Shown: piece by piece, positions 1 to 7,148 of the stretch
Layout: the number at the start of each line of letters is the position of its first letter
Position numbering within the stretch: the first letter of the stretch is position 1
From: Pseudomonadota bacterium
GTDB lineage: Bacteria; Pseudomonadota; Gammaproteobacteria; Burkholderiales; Thiobacillaceae
Assembly (NCBI GenBank): GCA_021802595.1
Contig: JAJZRT010000021.1
Coordinates: 1-15,074 of the forward strand
Direction of reading: 5' to 3'
Length of the DNA: 15,074 nucleotides
Program-made: the position numbers and the translations under genes
The notes under the pieces: model-generated
Told to the model about the DNA's origin: nothing
Databases searched by the model: none
What the model saw: the letters and a program-made list of their open reading frames with translations, nothing else

Positions 1-387
1 ACCCTGAGTGGCTAGTCCATTTCGCATTGCTGCCGCTCGACCAGTTCCAACGAAAAATTCGGGCTGATACATTCAAGCGGCAGCTCCTCGATAACCGCTA
101 CCCACCCTTCCGACCCGCTGTGGTCAGCGCTGATTCCCGAAAGCTGGCACTCGCCGGCTTGAAAGGCGGCCACTCAAGAAGGTAGAGGTCGTGCCACGGA
201 CCAGAGTCGAACGTGCGCATTCAATTGTCTGCCGCCACAGATTTCAGGCTTCGATTTCGGCGCGGCCGCAGTTGAGCACGGTCCGGTGTCATTGATGCTC
301 GCCGGTATCCGATCTAACCTGCCCGCACAGTGCAGGCGCACGGCACGAAGTGGTGCCCCGGCACGTGGTGGGATAGGATGGTGTAGC
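1..387. other. Leader stretch without an assignable gene
   Basis: Nothing here matches a family I recognise. On the minus strand a 53-codon frame runs from a GTG at 173 to a TAG at 12. It encodes a peptide containing SEGWVAVIEELPLECI and ending ERQQCEMD, preceded directly by an in-frame stop and with no clear ribosome binding site. On the plus strand the overlapping frame is also open from base 3 to a TAG at 183-185, so a gene entering from the left on either strand is possible. Neither can be preferred by eye. From about 186 to 387 I see no gene, only the region upstream of the PfpI-type gene. Confidence 0.3.
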
Positions 388-394
388 GGAGGAG
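388..394 (+). promoter_or_regulatory. Ribosome binding site of the PfpI-family gene
   Basis: GGAGGAG lies six bases before the ATG at 401. This strong Shine-Dalgarno match fixes that start, against an overlapping out-of-frame ORF that begins upstream. Confidence 0.75.
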
Positions 395-400
395 ACTCGC

Positions 401-1078
401 ATGCAAATCGGATTCGTGATCTTTCCCAACCTCACGCAGCTCGATTTCACGGGGCCGCTGCAGGTGCTGGCGCGGCTACCTGGCGCGATCATACATGTCG
501 TGGCCAAGACGCTTCAACCCGTCGCATCGGATTCGGTGCTCATGCTCATGCCGACGACGACTTTTGCAGATTGCCCGACGCTCGATCTTCTCTGCATTCC
601 GGGCGGATACGGCGTCGATCAGGCGATGGAGGATGAAGAGACCATGGAATTCGTACGCCGGCAGGGCGCGGGTGCGAATTATGTCACGTCCGTCTGTACG
701 GGAGCGTTCATCCTCGGCGCCGCAGGCCTTCTGCGGGGCAAGAAGGCGACGACGCATTGGGCGTATCACCATCTGCTGCCACGCGTGGGCGCAATCCCCG
801 TGAAAGAACGTGTTGTTCGCGACGGCAACCGATTCACGGGTGGCGGCGTCACAGCGGGTATCGATTTTGCGCTCACCTTGATGGCGGAGATCGCCGGGCC
901 CGACATCGCGCAGGCCGTGCAACTCTCCCTCGAATACGATCCGCATCCCCCGTTTAGTTCCGGCTCGCCGCGCCTGGCACAGCAGGCCGTCAAGGAAGCG
1001 GCGGACGAGCGCTTTGCCGCGCGCCTCGGTGCTTTCGAGGCCGTACTCTCGCGGGTTTGCCAAGGTCCGGGCGCATGA
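401..1078 (+). CDS. DJ-1/PfpI family protein, isonitrile hydratase-like
   Basis: This 225-residue protein belongs to the DJ-1/PfpI (class I glutamine amidotransferase-like) superfamily and most resembles the isonitrile hydratase (InhA) branch. The N-terminal strand and loop contain D15 in QLDFTGPLQVL, where InhA has an aspartate important for activity. IPGGYG (66-71) is the usual glycine turn. The nucleophile elbow is SVCTGAF, with Cys99 as the predicted catalytic nucleophile followed by Thr. FTGGGVTAGIDFAL further on is typical of this branch. Length matches the family, and no AraC-type DNA-binding domain follows, so it is the stand-alone enzyme type. Isonitrile hydratases convert isonitriles to N-formamides, but many relatives have unknown substrates. 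No signal peptide is visible, so it is predicted cytoplasmic. It stands alone, with no operon partner within several hundred bases on either side. The family call is firm; the substrate is inference. Confidence 0.88.
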   Translation: MQIGFVIFPNLTQLDFTGPLQVLARLPGAIIHVVAKTLQPVASDSVLMLMPTTTFADCPTLDLLCIPGGYGVDQAMEDEETMEFVRRQGAGANYVTSVCTGAFILGAAGLLRGKKATTHWAYHHLLPRVGAIPVKERVVRDGNRFTGGGVTAGIDFALTLMAEIAGPDIAQAVQLSLEYDPHPPFSSGSPRLAQQAVKEAADERFAARLGAFEAVLSRVCQGPGA

Positions 1079-1907
1079 GCGCGCGATTATCATTCTGGCG
1101 TGCAATTTCCTTGCGATCTGGCGCCGTGTCGCGAGTCAGTCAATTCCCAATTCGTCTAGCCGTGCTGGTAAATGAGCCAATTTGGGGTGCTCGAACGGTT
1201 CAGGAATGAAGCGTTGATGTCTCCGAGTCGTTGACGCGACAGGAATGTGCGGCCGCTTACGAGTGAATTGGACGGCTCTATGCGACGGCAGCTTGTAGCC
1301 GGGACGGTCAATCAGCCTATGCGTATTCGTCGGCCTCAGCTGCCGTTGAGGCACTCCTATCTCTATGTCGTCTGTGTAATGTACTGCTGACCTTTTCCAT
1401 ATAGGTGCGCCGAACGTTCGCTTCGCGGTTTTTCGGCAATGCTACTCGGCTATACCGCCAAGAATCCACAGCTTTAGACATAGAGAGGTCTTCGCTTGAG
1501 GGATTGCTCTGCTGGCGGTACAAGAACGGGCAGTTTGAAGCCATATCCCAACCCATGATGATCTGTTCGCCATCGGCTGCGACAGCACCCCACCTCCAAT
1601 AGCGAGCCCGCGCTGTGTGGCGCGGAGGGTGACTTTGTTCAAAGACCCCGAACACTTGGTTGATCCTGCTGGCCAGCTTAAGCTTCATGATCGAGTGCCT
1701 GGGTATAGAGGATAAGCTATGCCTGTTTCTCGACCACTTCAGCGCGCCAATGGCCTGCCAAAGGCGAAACGTGACGCTTGATGAAGTGGCCTGACCGAAT
1801 TTTTTGTACCAGCGGCATAGTGAGATTAATGCATCGTTGGTGGCCACCGAGGCCCATCAGCGCTAAGCTTTGCGCAGCAAGCAAGCACCTAACTAGAACT
1901 CAGAAAA
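1079..1907. other. Intergenic stretch with doubtful ORFs only
   Basis: No confident gene. The longest open frame is on the minus strand (1847 down to 1317, 176 codons). It contains ARYWRWGAVAADGEQIIMGW, which looks protein-like, but the rest is low-quality and I recognise no domain. A 72-codon minus frame (1354-1136), a 65-codon plus frame (1405-1602) and a 33-codon minus frame (1818-1717, starting MPLVQKIRSGHFIKR) overlap it or lie alongside. The pattern of short protein-like pieces in different frames would fit a decayed gene on the minus strand with frameshifts, but this is a guess. A 10-bp perfect palindrome, GGTGGCCACC, lies at 1839-1848. The last 60 bases are AT-rich and probably hold the promoter of the SIR2-like gene. 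Confidence 0.3.
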
Positions 1908-1935
1908 TTTGGAACGGATACAAACAACGACAGAT

Positions 1936-1941
1936 AAGGGA
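1936..1941 (+). promoter_or_regulatory. Ribosome binding site choosing the GTG start of the SIR2-like gene
   Basis: AAGGGA lies six bases before the GTG at 1948. The alternative in-frame TTG at 1909 has no comparable purine-rich site, so the GTG start is preferred. It also puts the first Rossmann strand (NAIIVGAG) near the N-terminus, as usual for this family. Confidence 0.6.
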
Positions 1942-1947
1942 ACTCCG

Positions 1948-3048
1948 GTGAACTCAAAAGAGATTCACAACGCAATTATCGTTGGCGCGGGCTTTTCCTG
2001 TCACGCTGGTCTCCCGCTTCAGAGTGACTTTACGGAGGCGCTGCTCGAACCGCGGCACCAAGGTGGTCACCCCAATCAGGCACTTGTCCAAAATCTGTCG
2101 CAGTTCGTGCATGACGTGTTCGATCACAATGTCAATGCGAAATCGGCATTCTGGCCTGATCTTGAGGACATATTTACATCGATTGACCTGTCTGCCAATG
2201 CGGGGCACCATCTAAATTCGAAATACACGCCCAAGGAATTGCGGAAACTTCGGCGCGCGTTCATCGCACGGATCATCTGGATGTTGGATGAGCGGTTCAA
2301 TAATGCAAAATATCTGACGTCGCATGAATTTCAAGATCTGTCCGAGTTCTTCAAAAAAATTGACTCGGATCGCACGGCATTCATATGCATGAACTGGGAC
2401 ACGGTTATTGAACGGATGATCCAGCGAGTTAAGGGGATTAATTCCTTCAACTACGGATGCGCTGCACTGCCCGCTTCCTTTCCGAAAAAGAGGGGAGCAA
2501 TTAAGCAGGCGAAAAAAACGACTGGTCTGGGCTCGCTAAGAATCGTCAAGATGCACGGCTCGACCAACTGGCTCTATTGCGATAACTGTCGTCAACTATA
2601 TTGGTTCGATCCGAAGGACTCCCCAGAGATTGCCAAGCAACTCTGCGACGAAAATAACTCAAGTAATACCCCGCCATACTGGGAATGTCCAGAGTGCACA
2701 GGAGTGCGCCTTACGACGCGAATGGCAACTTTCAGCTATCTTAAAGCGCTTGATTTCCCTATGTTCCAACGTTCATGGCTAACAGCGGAAGATATCCTTC
2801 GAAATGCGAGTAAATGGGTGTTTATAGGCTATTCACTGCCCGCAGCGGATTATGAATTCAAGCACTTCCTGAAACGCATTCAAATGTCTCGGAAAAAGAC
2901 GCCGGATTTTGTGGTGGTAACTAAAGGACCCAATAGTCGGGACACCTACCTCAATTATCAGCGGTTCTTTGGACGAGGGATTGGGAAACGCACGAATTTC
3001 TTCAAAAATGGCCTAGACGCAACGGCTATCAACGCTGCTTTGACATAA
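1948..3048 (+). CDS. SIR2-like (SIR2_2 type) protein with four-cysteine insert, probable defence NADase
   Basis: This 366-residue protein (GTG start) has a sirtuin-type Rossmann fold. The NAD-binding loop is GAGFSCHAGLP (13-23), the NWD motif is at 149-151, and KMHGS (201-205) carries the predicted catalytic His203. GYSLPAADYEFKHFLKR (294-310) is the C-terminal nucleotide-binding stretch typical of bacterial SIR2-like proteins. Between His203 and that stretch are two CxxC pairs (C211/C214 and C247/C250), a possible zinc ribbon. Bacterial proteins of this group often act as NAD glycohydrolases in anti-phage defence (ThsA of Thoeris, DSR, SIR2-HerA) rather than as deacetylases. Here the role is inferred. 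No membrane segment or signal peptide is seen. The coding strand is clearly more AT-rich than the flanking DNA, suggesting transfer. The next gene starts 120 bp downstream on the same strand. A deacetylase role cannot be excluded, because sirtuins also carry a four-cysteine zinc site. Confidence 0.85.
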   Translation: MNSKEIHNAIIVGAGFSCHAGLPLQSDFTEALLEPRHQGGHPNQALVQNLSQFVHDVFDHNVNAKSAFWPDLEDIFTSIDLSANAGHHLNSKYTPKELRKLRRAFIARIIWMLDERFNNAKYLTSHEFQDLSEFFKKIDSDRTAFICMNWDTVIERMIQRVKGINSFNYGCAALPASFPKKRGAIKQAKKTTGLGSLRIVKMHGSTNWLYCDNCRQLYWFDPKDSPEIAKQLCDENNSSNTPPYWECPECTGVRLTTRMATFSYLKALDFPMFQRSWLTAEDILRNASKWVFIGYSLPAADYEFKHFLKRIQMSRKKTPDFVVVTKGPNSRDTYLNYQRFFGRGIGKRTNFFKNGLDATAINAALT

Positions 3049-3168
3049 TCGAACAATTTTTTGTGACGAGATCACAGCAAAGAATGCGAGGACTTGCTTT
3101 GCAATGGCTAGCAAATGGGAAATGATCAGATATCCACTATATGTTAGAAGGCGACTAACACTAGCGGA

Positions 3169-4293
3169 ATGGCCATAAACGAAGAAGACCTTCGCAAGAC
3201 CGGAGAATGGTGGGCAGACCCGTGGTGGCTTGAAGATAATTGGGTCGAGGTTACACCGCGCTCTATTGAAGAAGTGAAGGAAGCATTTGACTTCCTGAAA
3301 ACGATCTTTACGGCAGAATGGTGTCGATCTTATACCGGTGATTATTTCGACAATGTGTTTCTCCGATCTATTTTTTTCCGAGTATATACCAACCGCGAGT
3401 TCTTGCTTAGGCTTTCCGCGAGACTACGACGGATACAGGGGATACCTGGAAGCCATATTGTCATAGATGGACTTCTCAGCAGGGAGCGCAGCGAGTCGTC
3501 AGCCATGGAACTCGATATCGCGGACTGCTTCTTGAGCGAAGGATTCCGAGTGGAGTTTCCTATCCCAAAACCTTCTAAGGGAAAGATGCCCGATATCCGC
3601 GCGGCAAAGGGTTCTGAACAGATCGCGATCGAATGCAAACGATTGGAGGTTGGCGGGGTTACTGCGTGGCTGGATGCGGCTTATGATGCATTGTCACATG
3701 ACATAATGAACGCTGCAAGCGCCGCGGGGCTTCTGGTTAAATTTAATATCGTACCAGAGGTGTCGGAACGCCTGATCCGAGCGCGGTCAAGCAAAGAGAA
3801 CCCACGAGCGGCGGCGAGAAAAATCACGAAATTTCTGATGGAGCAGATAGAAATTGCTCGACAAAGGGATGTGTGGCCAGCGCTGATCGCAGTCGTTGGA
3901 TTGGGTCAAGGAATTTTCTGGTCCTCCGAGGTCAAGGAAGGATCGTCAGTCAGCTTCTCAAGCACGCCTGACGTACAATTGCTCAAGAGAATGCTAAGCA
4001 ATGCATTGATCCCGGCAGCCAAACAGCTGCGAAACGAATCCGCGCCAGGATTGGTAGTCATTCACGCACGTGATATTCCGTCGGGGGAATATCTTTCTGA
4101 TTATGTAAGACTACTGATGAATGGAGACCACACACCTTTGTCCAATGTCGTTGGGGTGCTAGTCCTACCTTGGCAGGGATGGTTCCACAGAATTCAGTCG
4201 TATTTAATTACCAACCCGCTGGTTCCCTTTAACTGGGAAACTAGTAGCTGCGCGGACGTCCTGAGGAACCATTTTGACCCGATCATCACTTAA
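3169..4293 (+). CDS. Unrecognised protein with PD-(D/E)XK nuclease core, putative defence partner of the SIR2-like gene
   Basis: I do not recognise this 374-residue protein as a named family. Its central region fits the PD-(D/E)XK nuclease fold: a helix with Glu114 (MELDIADCFLSEGF), a strand (FRVEFPIP), then MPDI with Asp142, and after 12 residues IAIECKRL with Glu155 and Lys157. These would be the metal-binding and catalytic residues. The N-terminal 90 residues are rich in Trp, acidic and aromatic residues (TGEWWADPWWLEDNW at 11-25) and may be a recognition domain. The C-terminal half contains helices and strands (VWPALIAVVGLGQGIFW, APGLVVIHARDI) with no motif I know. No signal peptide or membrane span is seen. 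The ATG at 3169 has only a weak upstream site; AGAAGG at 3146-3151 is too far away to decide. Same strand and similar AT-rich composition as the SIR2-like gene suggest a shared module. The target (DNA, RNA or none) is unknown. Confidence 0.72.
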   Translation: MAINEEDLRKTGEWWADPWWLEDNWVEVTPRSIEEVKEAFDFLKTIFTAEWCRSYTGDYFDNVFLRSIFFRVYTNREFLLRLSARLRRIQGIPGSHIVIDGLLSRERSESSAMELDIADCFLSEGFRVEFPIPKPSKGKMPDIRAAKGSEQIAIECKRLEVGGVTAWLDAAYDALSHDIMNAASAAGLLVKFNIVPEVSERLIRARSSKENPRAAARKITKFLMEQIEIARQRDVWPALIAVVGLGQGIFWSSEVKEGSSVSFSSTPDVQLLKRMLSNALIPAAKQLRNESAPGLVVIHARDIPSGEYLSDYVRLLMNGDHTPLSNVVGVLVLPWQGWFHRIQSYLITNPLVPFNWETSSCADVLRNHFDPIIT

Positions 4294-4873
4294 GCAGCTA
4301 CTGCCAATGCAGACTTTATTCCCCCAGGTGTCGCCGTGGTCACATATTCCGGTACCACGTGATTCCAGACCCTGACGGTAAATGGAAGATCTCATTCTGT
4401 GACGGCAGGTGGAAAGAGCCGGACACCGCGGCCCCTCACCCTGATGCCGTGCAGTAGGGAGACCGGTTGTACCAGCGCTCGGGACCTGTTGGTCATTGGC
4501 GCTCTTTTACGAAGGCAGCCCGATCGGAGGGCGCAGGAAATGACCACCGGCAATGACGCGGGCCCCCATTCACGCGGCATGTACACCCAACGCCCAAAAT
4601 AGGCGCGAGAGCAGACGTTCGATTGGGCTAGCGCCAGCGTCGGGTTTGGCCGAGGAAACGACGGTTCGAAAGGCCGACGACGACTCGTCGGCCGGAGTGG
4701 CCACTGAGATACACCGCGCGTTACGTCAGCAATGAAGCTGGTTGCTGCCGGTTACAATATCGGACAACTGAACGTCAGCTTTCAGCACCGATAAACTCAC
4801 ACTTTCGATTCTGAGCAGTTTTTCGATTTTCCCGAAGGCGGACGCTCCCAAACTTTCTCTCACTAACCCCCGC
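4294..4873. other. Intergenic region left of the first IS; no gene seen
   Basis: Several short frames are open on both strands (for example 4399-4602 plus and 4586-4392 minus), but none has family-like content or a good start site. GC content rises again after the nuclease gene, so the AT-rich module probably ends close to 4300. The stretch contains one strong hairpin (listed separately) and an AT-richer patch at about 4740-4860 just before the IS end. It contains no recognisable beginning of the COG4705 gene that is truncated on the other side of the IS. Confidence 0.45.
4672..4693. repeat. Perfect 9-bp-stem hairpin
   Basis: GGCCGACGA, loop CGAC, then TCGTCGGCC form a perfect 9-bp stem. No run of T follows on either strand, so a classical terminator is unlikely. 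It could be a protein-binding dyad or part of an old element end. Confidence 0.55.
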
Positions 4874-4893
4874 TGCCAGGATAGTTGTCGCCT
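4874..4893 (+). repeat. Left inverted repeat of IS copy 1
   Basis: TGCCAGGATAGTTGTCGCCT, pairing at 17 of 20 positions with the right end at 6506-6525. Confidence 0.8.
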
Positions 4894-4931
4894 CTTGTTC
4901 ATAACCTTGAGGGGGCGAAAGGGAGTCAACC

Positions 4932-5447
4932 ATGACGCAGTACGCAGTGGAACGGAAGGAGTCAGCGGTCCGCCGGATGCTGGCATCGCCTGAGCGGTCG
5001 ATCCGGGAATTGTCGCGGGAGACCGGCATCTCCACCTGGTCGCTGTATGATTGGCGCAAGAAAGCCATGAAGGAGGACCCTGCCGTGTCAGGCAAATCGA
5101 CACCACCCGGCAAACAGGCATCGGGCGCGAAGCGCTCCGCAGCCCAGAAGCTCGCAGCCGTGGCCGAGACCAGCGCACTCAACGAAGCGGAGCTTGCCGA
5201 ATACTGCCGTGCGAAGGGGCTATATCCCGAGGAGGTGAGAGCCTGGCGGGAGACGGCCGAAGGCGCACTCAGCGGCGGGATGGTGCCGGCGAAGGAGCTT
5301 CGCGAAGCCAAGGCCGCGGAGGCCAAGCGCGTGAAGGAACTCGAACGGGAACTTCGGCGCAAGGAAAAGGCGCTCGCCGAAACCGCAGCGCTGCTCACGC
5401 TTCGAAAAAAAGCGGCCGCGATCTGGGGCGAGGGAGAGGAAGAATGA
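4932..5447 (+). CDS. IS3-family transposase OrfA, copy 1
   Basis: This 171-residue protein binds the IS ends. An N-terminal helix-turn-helix at about residues 23-46 contains SIRELSRETGISTWSLYDW. A basic, alanine-rich linker follows, then a second segment with NEAELAEYCRAKGLYPEEV. A long heptad-rich helix at about 119-158 (ELERELRRKEKALAE) would form the dimerising coiled coil that OrfA shares with the frameshifted OrfAB transposase. The start is supported by AAGGGAG six bases upstream of the ATG. The 171-residue length is longer than the roughly 100-residue OrfA of many IS3 elements, and copy 2 has exactly the same length. Its TGA overlaps the orfB ATG (ATGA), which allows coupled translation of orfB. 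Confidence 0.88.
   Translation: MTQYAVERKESAVRRMLASPERSIRELSRETGISTWSLYDWRKKAMKEDPAVSGKSTPPGKQASGAKRSAAQKLAAVAETSALNEAELAEYCRAKGLYPEEVRAWRETAEGALSGGMVPAKELREAKAAEAKRVKELERELRRKEKALAETAALLTLRKKAAAIWGEGEEE
5405..5411 (+). promoter_or_regulatory. Programmed -1 frameshift site of IS copy 1
   Basis: Seven A residues read as A AAA AAA in the OrfA frame (codons CGA AAA AAA GCG). A -1 slip here enters the orfB frame, which stays open through the orfB start, giving an OrfAB fusion. This is the known way IS3 elements make active transposase. The same heptamer in the same register occurs in copy 2. Confidence 0.75.
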
Positions 5448-6499
5448 TCAGCACCCCGGATCGTGAGGCAGCAGTAGCGCTGATCGAAGAAGCTGTCCAT
5501 GCCGGTGCCCACCGCGCCCGCGCCTGTACCGAACTCGGCCTCACGGCACGCACCCTGGAGCGCTGGACACAGGGTGGCGCCGTCAAGGCGGATGGCAGGC
5601 CGGGGGCTTCGCGACCCGTGCCCGCAAACAAGCTCTCGGAATCGGAACGCATTACGGTGCTCGCCATCGTGAACACGTCGCGCTTTGCATCGCTCCCGCC
5701 CACCCAGATCGTGCCGAGGCTTGCCGATGAAGGCCGCTATCTCGCATCGGAATCGACCGTTTACCGCATCCTGCGGGAGGCCGATCAATTGCAGCACCGG
5801 GGTCGGGCCAAAGCACCGGACTGCCGTCCCGTGCCGCGCCAGTGCGCGAGCGGCCCGAATGAGCTGTGGTCGTGGGATATTTCATATTTACCGGGCCCGG
5901 TCCAGGGGATCTTCTACTTCCTCTATCTCGTGCTGGATGTCTATTCCCGCAAGATCGTCGCCCACGAGGTGCATGAGGTCGAATGTGCTGACAAGGCGGC
6001 AGCCCTCATCGCGCAGGCCTGTGCCCGCGAACGCATTGAGAGGCCGCTGATCCTGCACCAGGACAACGGCTCCCCCATGAAGGCCTCGACCTTCGCAGCG
6101 AAACTCGATCAGCTCGGCATCCACAGATCCTACAGCCGTCCGGGGGTCTCGGACGACAATCCATACTCCGAGAGCCTCTTCCGGACTGCCAAGTACCGCC
6201 CTGAATATCCTGGCGCGTTCGCAACGATCGAGGAGGCGCGGACCTGGATGCTCGCCTTCGTGCGCTGGTACAACACGGAACACAAGCACCGCAACTTGAA
6301 GTTCGTGAGCCCCGAAGAACGGCACGCGGGAAAGGATGCAGCCATCTTCGCGCAGCGCATCAAAATCTACGAGCAGGCCCGGTCGCAACATCCGGAACGC
6401 TGGAGCAGAAATATCCGTAACTGGTCGCTGCCGAGCGAAGTGTGGCTCAACCGGCCGGCCGACATTGCCGGCACAGACCCACAACGAGAGGCGGCGTGA
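5444..6499 (+). CDS. IS3-family transposase OrfB (DDE integrase domain), copy 1
   Basis: This 351-residue protein carries the catalytic domain, which cuts and joins the IS ends to target DNA, normally as the C-terminal part of OrfAB. An N-terminal helical region with TARTLERW looks like a second helix-turn-helix. The retroviral-integrase-type core has Asp145 in LWSWDISYLPGP, Asp207 in LHQDNGSPM and Glu243 in NPYSESLF. The last two are separated by 35 residues, the D-D-35-E signature of this group. The C-terminal WYNTEHKHRNLKFVSPEER is also typical. All catalytic residues are present, so the element may still be active. The ATG overlaps the orfA stop, and GAGGAAGA just upstream could serve as its ribosome site. 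Confidence 0.92.
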   Translation: MISTPDREAAVALIEEAVHAGAHRARACTELGLTARTLERWTQGGAVKADGRPGASRPVPANKLSESERITVLAIVNTSRFASLPPTQIVPRLADEGRYLASESTVYRILREADQLQHRGRAKAPDCRPVPRQCASGPNELWSWDISYLPGPVQGIFYFLYLVLDVYSRKIVAHEVHEVECADKAAALIAQACARERIERPLILHQDNGSPMKASTFAAKLDQLGIHRSYSRPGVSDDNPYSESLFRTAKYRPEYPGAFATIEEARTWMLAFVRWYNTEHKHRNLKFVSPEERHAGKDAAIFAQRIKIYEQARSQHPERWSRNIRNWSLPSEVWLNRPADIAGTDPQREAA

Positions 6500-6505
6500 A
6501 ATTCC

Positions 6506-6525
6506 AGGCGACAACTACCTTGACA
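6506..6525 (-). repeat. Right inverted repeat of IS copy 1
   Basis: Plus-strand AGGCGACAACTACCTTGACA, ending in CA. The identical sequence is found at the right end of copy 2. Confidence 0.8.
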
Positions 6526-6526
6526 G

Positions 6527-7126
6527 CCGCCGTTCCTGGCTGCCGTAATCGCGCAGGTCAAGGCCAAAGGGTTCCATCCATTCCTGTACTGGACCACCAT
6601 CATCGCCACCACCACGGTCGGCACGACGCTGGCCGATTTTGCGGATCGCTCGCTCGGAATCGGGTACGCCGGTGGTTCGAGCTTGCTGCTGGCTTTTCTG
6701 CTTAGCTCGCTCTTTGTCTGGCATCGCACCCTCGGCTCCGTGTCGGTGAGCACCGTCAGCTCGCCCAAGGCGGAAGCCTTCTACTGGATGACGATCATGT
6801 TCTCCCAGACTTTGGGCACGGCGCTTGGTGACTGGACCGCCGACACGGCGGGCCTGGGCTACACCGGCGCAGCTATCGTGTTCGGAGGATCGCTCGCCCT
6901 GATCGTGGCAGCCTACTACTGGACTCGGGTGTCGCGTATCCTGCTGTTCTGGGCGGCGTTCATCTTGACCCGCCCGCTGGGTGCTGTGGTCGGTGACTTT
7001 CTTGACAAGCCGCTGAGTGCGGGAGGCTTGGCGTTGAGCCGCTATTCAGCATCGGCCGCGCTGCTTGCGTTCATGTTGACCGGCATCCTGCTGTTCAGGC
7101 AACGGGCAGCGAGGACGGCACATTGA
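6527..7126 (+). pseudogene. COG4705-type multi-span membrane protein, 5' end lost at the IS
   Basis: The frame is open from the IS border to a TGA at 7124-7126, about 198 residues, with no proper start at its head. Its content is membrane-spanning repeats, including FLYWTTIIATTTVGTTLADF, AEAFYWMTIMFSQTLGTALG and LLFWAAFILTRPLGAVVGDF. These repeated (F/Y)W...T...G(T/A)..(A/G)D modules are characteristic of COG4705 membrane-anchored proteins, usually around 250 residues, so roughly the first 50-60 are missing. An internal ATG at 6683 could give a 147-residue product but would begin in the middle of a repeat unit. The family function is not established. A response-regulator start follows 22 bp after the stop, so this gene once headed a COG4705 to two-component operon. 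The missing 5' part is not beside the left end of the IS, which implies a deletion or rearrangement as well as insertion. Confidence 0.78.
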
Positions 7127-7148
7127 GCAACGAGAACTGATTGGGGGA

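Larger units (their letters stand above)
4874..6525 (+). mobile_element. IS3-family insertion sequence, copy 1
   Basis: This element of about 1.65 kb has imperfect terminal inverted repeats beginning TG and ending CA. The left end, TGCCAGGATAGTTGTCGCCT, and the reverse complement of the right end, TGTCAAGGTAGTTGTCGCCT, agree at 17 of 20 bases. It carries overlapping orfA and orfB with an A7 slip site, the standard IS3 layout. The second copy at 12297-13949 shares a few more bases outside these ends (CCCCCGC on the left, GCCGCCG on the right), so the true tips could lie up to about 7 bp further out. I see no clear target-site duplication. The right end lies inside a COG4705 gene and has removed its beginning. 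I cannot name the IS from memory. Confidence 0.88.

Noticed and set aside
476..1105. 209-codon minus-strand ORF
   Set aside because: It is antisense to the PfpI-family gene, which has a strong ribosome site and a clear nucleophile motif.
1317..1847. 176-codon minus-strand ORF as a real gene
   Set aside because: Only one short segment looks protein-like and no ribosome site or family was recognised. Described in the region entry but not called.
3062..3076. TGTGA-CGAGA-TCACA dyad between the two putative defence genes, resembling a CRP site
   Set aside because: The spacer is 5 bp, while CRP sites need 6. It could still be a different operator, but nothing supports that. It is not a terminator because the T run comes before it.
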